NCBI GenBank assembly: GCA_903909435.1
Contig: CAIVVT010000056.1
Location: 62,001 to 126,000 of the forward strand
From: an uncultured Acidobacteriia bacterium
GTDB lineage: Bacteria; Acidobacteriota; Terriglobia; Bryobacterales; Bryobacteraceae
DNA: 64,000 nucleotides
Direction: 5' to 3'
Shown: positions 57,620-64,000 of the stretch, in pieces
Numbering within the stretch: the stretch's first letter is position 1
Layout: the number at the start of each line of letters is the position of its first letter
The notes under the pieces: model-generated
The model's database searches: none
What the model was told of the DNA's origin: nothing
What the model saw: the letters and a program-made list of their open reading frames with translations, nothing else
Program-made: the position numbers and the translations under genes

Positions 57620-59635
57620 ATGGAAGTTCTTGGCGCGTTAGCCATTCTGTTTGCCTTTTGCCTGTCGATCTACGCATTCACCGGTTCTATCGTCGGGATC
57701 GTCTGGAAACGTCCATACCTGCAAAAGAGCGCCGAGCGCGCCGTAATCGGCGTGTTTACGCTGGTCACCATCGCGAGCGGCATCCTCGTCTATTTCCTGA
57801 CGACGAGCGATTTCCGCCTGGCGTATGTGGCGGCGCACTCGAATCGCGCCATGCCCGTGATGTACAAGTTCGCTTCGTGGTGGGGCGGGCAGGAAGGCTC
57901 GCTGCTGCTCTGGAGCTGGCTGTTGAGCGTGTACTCCACGGTGGTGGTCTGGACCAACCGCAAGCGCCATACCGGCATGATGCCATGGGTGGTTGCCGTA
58001 CTCCAGCTGACGCAGATCTTCTTCCTGGTCCTCAACGCTTTTGTGGAGCCTCCGTTCCACGTGCTGGCGGTGGGTCGCGGCGTCCAAGCCATGCCGGATG
58101 GCCAGGGCCTGAACCCGCTGCTGCAGTACTGGATGATGGCCATACACCCACCCATGCTGTACCTGGGCTACGTCGGCTTCATCGTGCCGTTCGCCTTCGC
58201 CATGGGCTCGCTGATCACGAAACAGAAGGGCGATGCGTGGATTCACACCACGCGCCGCTGGTCGTTGATCACGTGGGGCTTCCAGACCACCGGAGTCATA
58301 CTCGGAGCGGGCTGGGCCTATGCGGTGCTTGGCTGGGGCGGCTACTGGGGTTGGGATCCGGTGGAAAACGCATCGCTGCTGCCCTGGATTACGGCCACTG
58401 CCTTTTTGCATTCGGTGATGATGCAGGAGAAGAAGGGCATGATGAAGGTGTGGAACATGGTCCTGGTGTCCACGACCTACTTCCTGTGCATCTTCGGGAC
58501 ATTTCTGACTCGCTCGGGATTCGTCAGTTCGGTGCATGCCTTCGCCGAATCGTCGATCGGCTACTGGTTCCTGGGGTTCCTTGCGATTAGCGTCTCGGCG
58601 ACGGTGATCCTGATTTTCAGGCGCCTCGATTACCTCAAGAGCGAGACCAAGCTCGAGAGCGTTCTGTCCAGGGAGTCGAGCTTCCTGTTCAATAACCTGC
58701 TGCTGCTCGCGAGCGCGTTCGCCGTGCTCTGGGGCACGGTGTTCCCCAGAATCAGCGAGATGGTCACCGGCGAGAAGATCACCGTGGGCGCCCCATTCTT
58801 CAACAAGGTAAACGTCCCGATCGGATTGTGCCTGCTGCTGCTCACCGGCGTCGGGCCGCTGATCGCCTGGAGACGCTCCTCTTGGGAGAGCCTTAAAAAG
58901 GCGTTCCGCTGGCCGACGATTTTCATGGTTGCGACCATCGCGGTATTGGCCGTCGCGGGCATCTATCACTTCTACGCGCTGATCAGCTTTGGCCTGTGCG
59001 TCTTCGTGACGGTTACCATCGTCATGGAATTCTGGAAGGGCGCCAGCGCGATCGCCGCCCGCACGAAGGCGAACCTGGTAATGGCTGCCGTGGAACTCAC
59101 CCATCGCAACACCCGCCGCTACGGCGGCTACCTGGTGCACATGGGGATCATCCTGATGTTCGCGGGATTCACCGGCGCGGCCTTCAACAAGGACACGACC
59201 CAGGATATTAAGGTGGGCGACAAGCTGAGCATCGCGCACTACGAACTGCAGATCCGGGAGATTACCAGCGGCTCGAACGACAACTACACCTGGCAGCGCG
59301 CTTCGGTGGCGGCATTCCGCGACGGCGCCCCGGTCGGCATGCTCTTCCCGGAGCGCAGGGTTTACGTGATGTCGCAGCAGCCTACTTCCATCGTGGCGAT
59401 CCGGCGGCGCCTGAACGAGGATCTCTACCTGAACTTCGCGGGCATGAGCGAGACCGAAGCTGGGCACGCCTTGCTTCAGGTTTACGTGAACCCCCTGGTT
59501 TCCTGCATCTGGCTTGGTTTCTGGGTCGTATTCTTCGGCACGTTAACCTGCCTGGTCCCGAGCAAGGTCAAACTTGCCTATGCTCGAACGGAGGTGGTCG
59601 GTGTCTATGAGAAAAAGACTACCCTTGCGAAATAA
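57620..59635 (+). CDS. ccmF: Heme lyase subunit CcmF
   Basis: 671 residues with about 14-15 membrane spans. The tryptophan-rich WWD heme-handling domain is GWGGYWGWDPVENASLLPW; further motifs are SWWGGQEGSLLLWSW, MAIHPPMLYLGYVGF and YGGYLVHMGIILMF (His ligands). It transfers heme from CcmE to apocytochrome CxxCH motifs. Length is typical. Overlaps ccmH by 29 bp. Confidence 0.97.
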   Translation: MEVLGALAILFAFCLSIYAFTGSIVGIVWKRPYLQKSAERAVIGVFTLVTIASGILVYFLTTSDFRLAYVAAHSNRAMPVMYKFASWWGGQEGSLLLWSWLLSVYSTVVVWTNRKRHTGMMPWVVAVLQLTQIFFLVLNAFVEPPFHVLAVGRGVQAMPDGQGLNPLLQYWMMAIHPPMLYLGYVGFIVPFAFAMGSLITKQKGDAWIHTTRRWSLITWGFQTTGVILGAGWAYAVLGWGGYWGWDPVENASLLPWITATAFLHSVMMQEKKGMMKVWNMVLVSTTYFLCIFGTFLTRSGFVSSVHAFAESSIGYWFLGFLAISVSATVILIFRRLDYLKSETKLESVLSRESSFLFNNLLLLASAFAVLWGTVFPRISEMVTGEKITVGAPFFNKVNVPIGLCLLLLTGVGPLIAWRRSSWESLKKAFRWPTIFMVATIAVLAVAGIYHFYALISFGLCVFVTVTIVMEFWKGASAIAARTKANLVMAAVELTHRNTRRYGGYLVHMGIILMFAGFTGAAFNKDTTQDIKVGDKLSIAHYELQIREITSGSNDNYTWQRASVAAFRDGAPVGMLFPERRVYVMSQQPTSIVAIRRRLNEDLYLNFAGMSETEAGHALLQVYVNPLVSCIWLGFWVVFFGTLTCLVPSKVKLAYARTEVVGVYEKKTTLAK

Positions 59636-60119
59636 GCTTGCTCTCGTCGCGTTGATGTCGGGCGTGCTGCTCACGGGCAGCGTGCCGCTCGAGAATCCGC
59701 ACGTGCGTTCGCTGGGCGAATTGCTGTCGTGCCAGTGTGGCTGCGGGGCCAGCGTGACCAGTTGCAACATGCAGAACTGCCACTCCGCGAGCCCGCTGCG
59801 CGAGCGTCTGCTGCAGATGGTGGAAGCGGGCGTCGGCGACGACCAGATTCTTGCCACATTCGAGAAGGAGTACGGCAAGATCATTCTGCGCAAGCCTCCG
59901 ACCGAAGGCTTCTACCTGCTCAGCTGGCTGATGCCGTTTGTCGGTCTGGGTGGCGGGCTTGCGCTGGTAGGCCTCGTCCTGCAACGCTATATGGCGAAGC
60001 GTCCGGCGCTGGCGGGGAAGGCCTCCAGTGTGGCCGTGGAACCGGACAGCCCCGAACTCGCTCGCTACCGCGAACGCATCGAGAAGGATCTCGCTGACAT
60101 GGACTCCGGCCGCAAGTAG
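59607..60119 (+). CDS. ccmH: CcmH-type thiol-disulfide protein with unusual Cys motif
   Basis: 170 residues from ATG 59607 (GGAGGTGG about 9 bases before). N-terminal signal/anchor, then LGELLSCQCGCGASVTSC: C42-x-C44-x-C46 stands where the family usually has LRCxxC, followed by C53 and C58. The second membrane span (LMPFVGLGGGLALVGLVL) and short cytoplasmic tail are as in CcmH. It reduces apocytochrome heme sites for ligation by CcmF. Confidence 0.88.
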   Translation: MRKRLPLRNKLALVALMSGVLLTGSVPLENPHVRSLGELLSCQCGCGASVTSCNMQNCHSASPLRERLLQMVEAGVGDDQILATFEKEYGKIILRKPPTEGFYLLSWLMPFVGLGGGLALVGLVLQRYMAKRPALAGKASSVAVEPDSPELARYRERIEKDLADMDSGRK

Positions 60120-60162
60120 ATGGCTGCCTGCAAACCGGACGTCTTTGAAGTAGTTTAAGACA

Positions 60163-60612
60163 ATGTTCCTTGCCTCTTCCATCGTGCTCTTTGCACTCGT
60201 GCTCGTCCTCGTTTTGTGGGTCCGTCCTACGGATATCGAGTTGGGCCCCCCGCCCAATCCGCTGGCCCACCTGGAGGAGCGAAAGACCGCCATTTACTCG
60301 AATCTGCGCGACTTGACGTTCGAATATCGTCTCGGCAAGCTCTCCGATTCCGATTACGAAAAAACCAAGCACGGGTTGCAGGAGGAACTGGCGAAAGTCA
60401 TGGCCGAGCTGGATTCGGCATCCGGTGCCGCCAAGCCCGCACCCGTGCCGAAGCCGGCCAAAGTTGGGCCCGCGCCAGCAGAGCCCGCGCCTGTGCAACC
60501 GGAACCGCCGGGCATCGATCCACTGGTCTGCCCGCACTGCAACGCGCGATTCGACAAGCCGCTGAAATTCTGCGGCGAATGCGGCAAACCCATGCAGGAG
60601 GTGAGAGTCTGA
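60163..60612 (+). CDS. CcmI-like small membrane protein with C-terminal zinc ribbon
   Basis: 149 residues. One N-terminal span (SIVLFALVLVLVLWV) and a helical region with EYRLGKLSDSDYEKTKHGLQEE, similar to the helix after the anchor of CcmI. A Pro/Ala-rich linker then leads to a zinc ribbon with two CxxC pairs (CPHC and CGEC). It lacks the TPR domain of full CcmI. Its place in the operon between ccmH and ccmA suggests apocytochrome handling. The 60612 start overlaps its stop. Confidence 0.7.
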   Translation: MFLASSIVLFALVLVLVLWVRPTDIELGPPPNPLAHLEERKTAIYSNLRDLTFEYRLGKLSDSDYEKTKHGLQEELAKVMAELDSASGAAKPAPVPKPAKVGPAPAEPAPVQPEPPGIDPLVCPHCNARFDKPLKFCGECGKPMQEVRV

Positions 60613-61694
60613 TGCGCCTCGCATGCATGTCTCAGGATTCGCTCCGGAGCCGCGACCGTGCTGGAGAGGCAGCTCTCAGAGCGATTGCTCTTTTCCTGGC
60701 ACTGGCGCTGCCGGCGCTGGCTGCGGTCGATGGCAAGGTGGTCAACAAAACGAACGGTCAGCCCGCCGCGGGGGTTACCATCCGCCTGACCTCAGTCGGC
60801 GCGGGGGGCATGAAGCCGATCGGCCGAACCGAGACCGCCGCCGATGGCAGCTTCAAATTCGACATGGCCACGGATGGCATGCTGCTGCTGCAAGCCAACT
60901 GGCAGGGCGTGCAGTACACGCAGAACCTGCCTCCGATGATGCCGAAAAGCGGCATCGAAGTGATCGTTTACGACGTCAAGGCCAAGCTCGATGCGGCCAA
61001 GCAAACGCAGCACATCGTTTTCCTGGAAGGTAATGGGCAGAACCTGATCACGACCGAGATGATCATCTACACGAACGACTCGCTCATCTCCTGGTTCGAT
61101 GCGAAAAAGGGCACGGCGCGCTTCTTCCTGCCTGCCGGGGTTAAGTTCGAAGAGGTGAAGGCCCACGTCACCGGGCCCGGCGGCATGCCGTTCGAACGCG
61201 ACCTGATGCCCCTGGGCGAGAAGGGCGTGTATGCCGTGGACTACCCTGTCAAACCCGGTGAGTCGCGGTTCGAGATTTCTTACACGGCGCCCAAGCCGGC
61301 CGAGTTTGCCGGACGGATTCTCGAACCTGGCGTACTCTCCCGCCTGGTTGTCGCCCCGGGCATGGATGCCAGCGGCGACGCCCTCCAATTGGTGGGCAAG
61401 GAACCGCAAACGGGTGCGACCATCTACGATTTGAAGAAGCCGGTCTTCCAGGTGAAGGTGAACGGGACTGGCACGTTCCGCGCCGCCCAGAGTGCTCCGC
61501 AAGCCCAACCGGGTCAGATGGGGCAGGCCGCGGCCACCCAGACGGAAGACGACGGCCCGCAAGTGGAGTCGATTGCCCCGGCCGGCTACGACCGCAACTT
61601 CTGGAAGGTACTAGTGCTCTGCTTCGCCATTCTCGCTCTCGGGTTCGCCGCCATGTTTCTGAAGGGCGGAGTCGGGAGCGGCCGCAAGGCATGA
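60612..61694 (+). CDS. Carboxypeptidase-regulatory-like exported membrane protein in the ccm operon
   Basis: 360 residues; the ATG shares one base with the preceding stop (TGATG). Signal peptide (LFLALALPALA) followed at once by a carboxypeptidase-regulatory/SpaA-like beta domain (VDGKVVNKTNGQPAAGVTIRL; TAADGSFKFDM), then beta-rich regions and one C-terminal span (VLVLCFAILALGFAAMFL). This is not a standard Ccm component. Its consistent placement beside ccmA could indicate a clade-specific accessory role or simple co-transcription. Confidence 0.75.
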   Translation: MRLACMSQDSLRSRDRAGEAALRAIALFLALALPALAAVDGKVVNKTNGQPAAGVTIRLTSVGAGGMKPIGRTETAADGSFKFDMATDGMLLLQANWQGVQYTQNLPPMMPKSGIEVIVYDVKAKLDAAKQTQHIVFLEGNGQNLITTEMIIYTNDSLISWFDAKKGTARFFLPAGVKFEEVKAHVTGPGGMPFERDLMPLGEKGVYAVDYPVKPGESRFEISYTAPKPAEFAGRILEPGVLSRLVVAPGMDASGDALQLVGKEPQTGATIYDLKKPVFQVKVNGTGTFRAAQSAPQAQPGQMGQAAATQTEDDGPQVESIAPAGYDRNFWKVLVLCFAILALGFAAMFLKGGVGSGRKA

Positions 61695-62389
61695 AGGCGC
61701 TGGCCGTCGAATCGGTCTGGAAATACTACGGCGACTATCCCGCGCTGCGCAACATCGCATTCGATGTCGAGGCGGGGCAATGCGTCGCCCTGCTCGGCCG
61801 CAATGGCGCCGGCAAGACCACGTTGCTGCGGATTCTCGGCGGGCTTTCGCGCCCCTCCAAGGGGGGAGTCCGGCTTTTCGAAAGAGAACACAGCGACCGT
61901 TCTTCGCGCGCGTTGACCGGCATCATCGGTCACGGCATCGCGGTTTACGACGAACTCTCCGCCTACGAGAATCTGAAGCTGTTCGCCGAGCTTTACGCTT
62001 TGGAGAACCCGCACAAGGCGGCGATGGAGTGGCTGGAGCGCACCGCGCTCGACCGCGTCAAGGATAGCCTGGTGCGTGAGTTCTCGCGCGGCATGAGGCA
62101 GCGTCTGGCCGTCGCGCGGGCGTTCCTGCACCATCCGAAACTGCTGCTGCTGGACGAGCCGTTCACGTCGCTTGACGACCGTGCCATCGCGCTGTTGCAG
62201 AGTCTGTTGCGCGATTCGTTGGCCGAGGGCGGCACCGTCATCATGTCCACTCACCAGTTGCGGGAGGCCATGGAACTGGCCTCGCATGTGGTGCTGCTGA
62301 ATCGCGGCGGGATGGCCCATTCCGGAGAGCGGACGGCCGAGATGCTCGCCGACACGGGCTGGCTGTATCGAAACTACGGGGACGCATGA
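61691..62389 (+). CDS. ccmA: Heme exporter ATP-binding protein CcmA
   Basis: 232 residues. Walker A LLGRNGAGKTTLLRILGG, signature FSRGMRQRLAVARAFLH, Walker B LLLLDEPFTSLDD and H-loop STHQLREAM form a complete ABC ATPase. CcmA with CcmB and CcmC releases holo-CcmE. It overlaps its neighbours by 4 bp on both sides. Confidence 0.94.
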   Translation: MKALAVESVWKYYGDYPALRNIAFDVEAGQCVALLGRNGAGKTTLLRILGGLSRPSKGGVRLFEREHSDRSSRALTGIIGHGIAVYDELSAYENLKLFAELYALENPHKAAMEWLERTALDRVKDSLVREFSRGMRQRLAVARAFLHHPKLLLLDEPFTSLDDRAIALLQSLLRDSLAEGGTVIMSTHQLREAMELASHVVLLNRGGMAHSGERTAEMLADTGWLYRNYGDA

Positions 62390-63069
62390 CCAGATTCCTG
62401 CGCCAGATGTTCACCATCGCCGCCAAGGACCTGCGCAGCGAACTGCGCACGAAAGAGGCGGTCAACGCCTCTCTATCTTTCGCGCTGGTGATCCTGCTGC
62501 TGTTCAGCTTCGCCTTCGATCCTACCTCCGACATGACGCGCGAGATTTCGGGCGGGCTGTTGTGGCTGGTATTCGCCTTTGCCGGGGTGCTGGTGCTGAA
62601 TCGTAGTTTTGCGCGCGAACTGAACAACGATTGCCTGGACGCCCTGATCTCCTCGCCCGTGCCGGGGCCCGCACTATTCCTGGGCAAAGCGATTGCGAAT
62701 TACGTTCTGCTGCTGGGCATCGAGTGCGTCTGCCTGCCGATTTTCGGCATCTTTTATAACATCCATTGGACCGGACAGCCGGCCTGGCTGGCGCTGGTAA
62801 TGTTGCTGGGGACGTGGGGCATGACCGTGGTTGGCACGGTTTTCTCGGCGCTTACCGTCAATATGCGATTGCGCGAGTTGATGCTGCCGATGCTGGTATA
62901 CCCCATCATGATTCCGTGCCTGATGGCGTCCATGCAGCTCACCACGCCGCTGCTGGCGAGCGAACCGATCAGCGGCGACATGCTGGCCTGGGTCCGCTTG
63001 CTGGTCGGATTCGATATCATTTTTACCGCACTGGCCGTCACCTTGATCGACACTGTCTTGGTAGGCTAG
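62386..63069 (+). CDS. ccmB: Heme exporter membrane protein CcmB
   Basis: 227 residues with six spans. ELRTKEAVNASLSFALVILLLFSFAFDP near the N-terminus and the family-type FSALTVNMRLRELMLPMLVYPIMIPCLMAS in the second half identify CcmB. Length matches the family (about 220). Confidence 0.94.
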   Translation: MTRFLRQMFTIAAKDLRSELRTKEAVNASLSFALVILLLFSFAFDPTSDMTREISGGLLWLVFAFAGVLVLNRSFARELNNDCLDALISSPVPGPALFLGKAIANYVLLLGIECVCLPIFGIFYNIHWTGQPAWLALVMLLGTWGMTVVGTVFSALTVNMRLRELMLPMLVYPIMIPCLMASMQLTTPLLASEPISGDMLAWVRLLVGFDIIFTALAVTLIDTVLVG

Positions 63070-63160
63070 TGCTCACGCCGCACGGCTGTTGTTTTCGAGT
63101 TGCGGCCGTGGCGCAGCGGTCGTTTCGATGCAGTCTTTCGTATTTTGGAAGGGGCTGAGG

Positions 63161-63838
63161 ATGAGACAGAAAATCCTGATTGGTATCGGGTTGATCGCAG
63201 CCGGGCTATTGCTGCGGAACATTTGGCTGATGCTGACGAATCTGCCGGACGAGGCGTTCCAGGGCGCCATTTTCCGCATCATTTTCTTCCATGTTCCGGC
63301 GGCCTTCACGGCATTCCTGTGCTTCTTTGCGTCGCTCATTTCGGGGATCGCGTATCTGCGGACTCAGAATCTGAAGTGGGATGCGTTCTCGGTCTCGGTG
63401 ACTGAGGTCGGCCTCGCTTTTGGAGCCGCCAACCTGATCACGGGCATGATCTGGGCGCGTATTATCTGGGGCATCTGGTGGACCTGGGACTGGCGTCTCA
63501 CGTCGATGCTGCTGTGCTGGCTGCTCTACGCCGGCTACCTGGTCTTGCGCCGCGCCGTGGAGGAACCCACCGAGCGCGCGCGCCTCTCCGCGGTGATGTC
63601 AATCCTGAGCTTCGCGGTCGTGCCTTTCGTGTTTTTCTCCATCAAGTGGTTTCGCACACAGCACCCGCAGCCGGTGCTCTACGGACAGGGCAAAATGGAT
63701 ACGGGCTACCGGGCCATGCTCTACGGCAACTGGGTGCCGCTGCTGCTATTCGCCATCATCCTGATTGCCGTGCGCATGGAGCAGGAACGCCGTCAGCGCG
63801 AACTGGACGCGCTGCGCCGCGAAATCCACGCATTCTAG
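63161..63838 (+). CDS. ccmC: Heme exporter/handling protein CcmC
   Basis: 225 residues from ATG 63161 (GAAGGGG upstream). Six spans with the WWD motif WGIWWTWDWRLTSMLL and flanking histidines (HVPAAF; a later H in TQHPQP). It loads heme onto CcmE. The alternative upstream ATG (63128) is less likely. Confidence 0.94.
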   Translation: MRQKILIGIGLIAAGLLLRNIWLMLTNLPDEAFQGAIFRIIFFHVPAAFTAFLCFFASLISGIAYLRTQNLKWDAFSVSVTEVGLAFGAANLITGMIWARIIWGIWWTWDWRLTSMLLCWLLYAGYLVLRRAVEEPTERARLSAVMSILSFAVVPFVFFSIKWFRTQHPQPVLYGQGKMDTGYRAMLYGNWVPLLLFAIILIAVRMEQERRQRELDALRREIHAF

Positions 63839-63872
63839 AGCAGATTCCAGGGTCGATAAGAGGAACTCCAAT

Positions 63873-64000
63873 ATGAACGACGCTGCCGCCCGCAATTTTG
63901 AATATCTCGCCTACGGCCTGAGCGCCGTCTGGCTGGTCCTGTTGCTCTACGTGCTGACGCTGGTCGGTCGGGAAGGCAAGATCCGCGCCCAGATCGAGTC
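63873..64000 (+). CDS. ccmD: CcmD-like small membrane protein, cut by the window end
   Basis: ATG 63873 with AGAGGA upstream; 42 residues are visible before the edge. One span (YLAYGLSAVWLVLLLYVLTLVGR) preceded by a short N-terminus with NFEYLAY, the CcmD pattern. The position after ccmC supports the call, which is otherwise based on a short sequence. Confidence 0.75.
   Translation, partial: MNDAAARNFEYLAYGLSAVWLVLLLYVLTLVGREGKIRAQIE

Noticed and set aside
57638-59467. 609-codon minus-strand frame over ccmF
   Set aside because: Antisense to CcmF with its WWD motif; composition is His/Arg/Asp-rich and shows no domain.
60216-60611. N-terminal extension of the carboxypeptidase-regulatory-like protein
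   Set aside because: It would overlap the CcmI-like gene in another frame, whereas ATG 60612 is followed by a signal peptide.

Overview
The window is GC-rich, densely coded bacterial chromosome from a Gram-negative (lipid A gene lpxB, outer-membrane barrel, System I cytochrome c maturation). The gene mix (NIPSNAP and DUF1080 proteins with Tat-like leaders, a large secreted matrixin-type protein, many BNR/IPT-type secreted proteins, short-spaced palindromic elements) suggests an acidobacterium of the Solibacter/Bryobacter/Paludibaculum group. This is inference from gene content, not a phylogenetic result. No rRNA, tRNA, CRISPR array, intact insertion sequence or prophage was seen.

Layout. 1-8.8 kb: start of an M1-type aminopeptidase (cut by the window edge), lpxB, an unknown gene, NIPSNAP, a two-gene unit (methyltransferase-like plus sugar-phosphate isomerase-like), DUF6526, and a secreted metalloprotease with a small secreted partner. 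8.9-17.4 kb: an Nramp transporter fused to a universal stress domain, a palindrome-rich gap, a DUF1080 protein, two large GT-C-like membrane proteins, rpsU. 17.6-21.3 kb: a three-gene cluster of decaheme cytochrome, MtrB-sized outer-membrane barrel and monoheme cytochrome, read as an extracellular electron transfer conduit. 22.3-25.7 kb: SDR and an NfnAB-type electron-bifurcating transhydrogenase. 25.6-40 kb: hybrid histidine kinase, CDF metal exporter, MtgA, GntR/LacI regulator, HAD phosphatase, dCMP deaminase, CpsB-type phosphatase, AI-2E family protein, bactofilin, GAF protein and a BNR-repeat protein.

40.2-51 kb: a nine-gene operon that encodes almost the whole Wood-Werkman (methylmalonyl-CoA) propionate cycle: transcarboxylase 5S, 12S, a small accessory subunit and the 1.3S biotin carrier, methylmalonyl-CoA epimerase, mutase small and large subunits, the MeaB chaperone, and a succinate/propionyl-CoA CoA-transferase. 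51-56.9 kb: oxidoreductases, a degenerate-P-loop/nuclease-like fusion coupled to HPRT, and a peroxide-defence unit (PerR-like regulator, AhpC, AhpD) with a clear Fur/PerR box over its promoter. 57.1-64 kb: ccmE-ccmF-ccmH-(CcmI-like)-(carboxypeptidase-regulatory-like)-ccmA-ccmB-ccmC-ccmD, the last gene cut by the window end.

How it fits together: Ccm proteins would attach heme to the decaheme and monoheme cytochromes, the porin-cytochrome complex would export electrons, NfnAB would balance NADH, NADPH and ferredoxin, and the transcarboxylase operon would allow propionate-forming fermentation. Together they describe a facultative anaerobe able to ferment and perhaps to reduce an extracellular acceptor such as Fe(III). 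The individual assignments are well supported; the physiological picture is inference.
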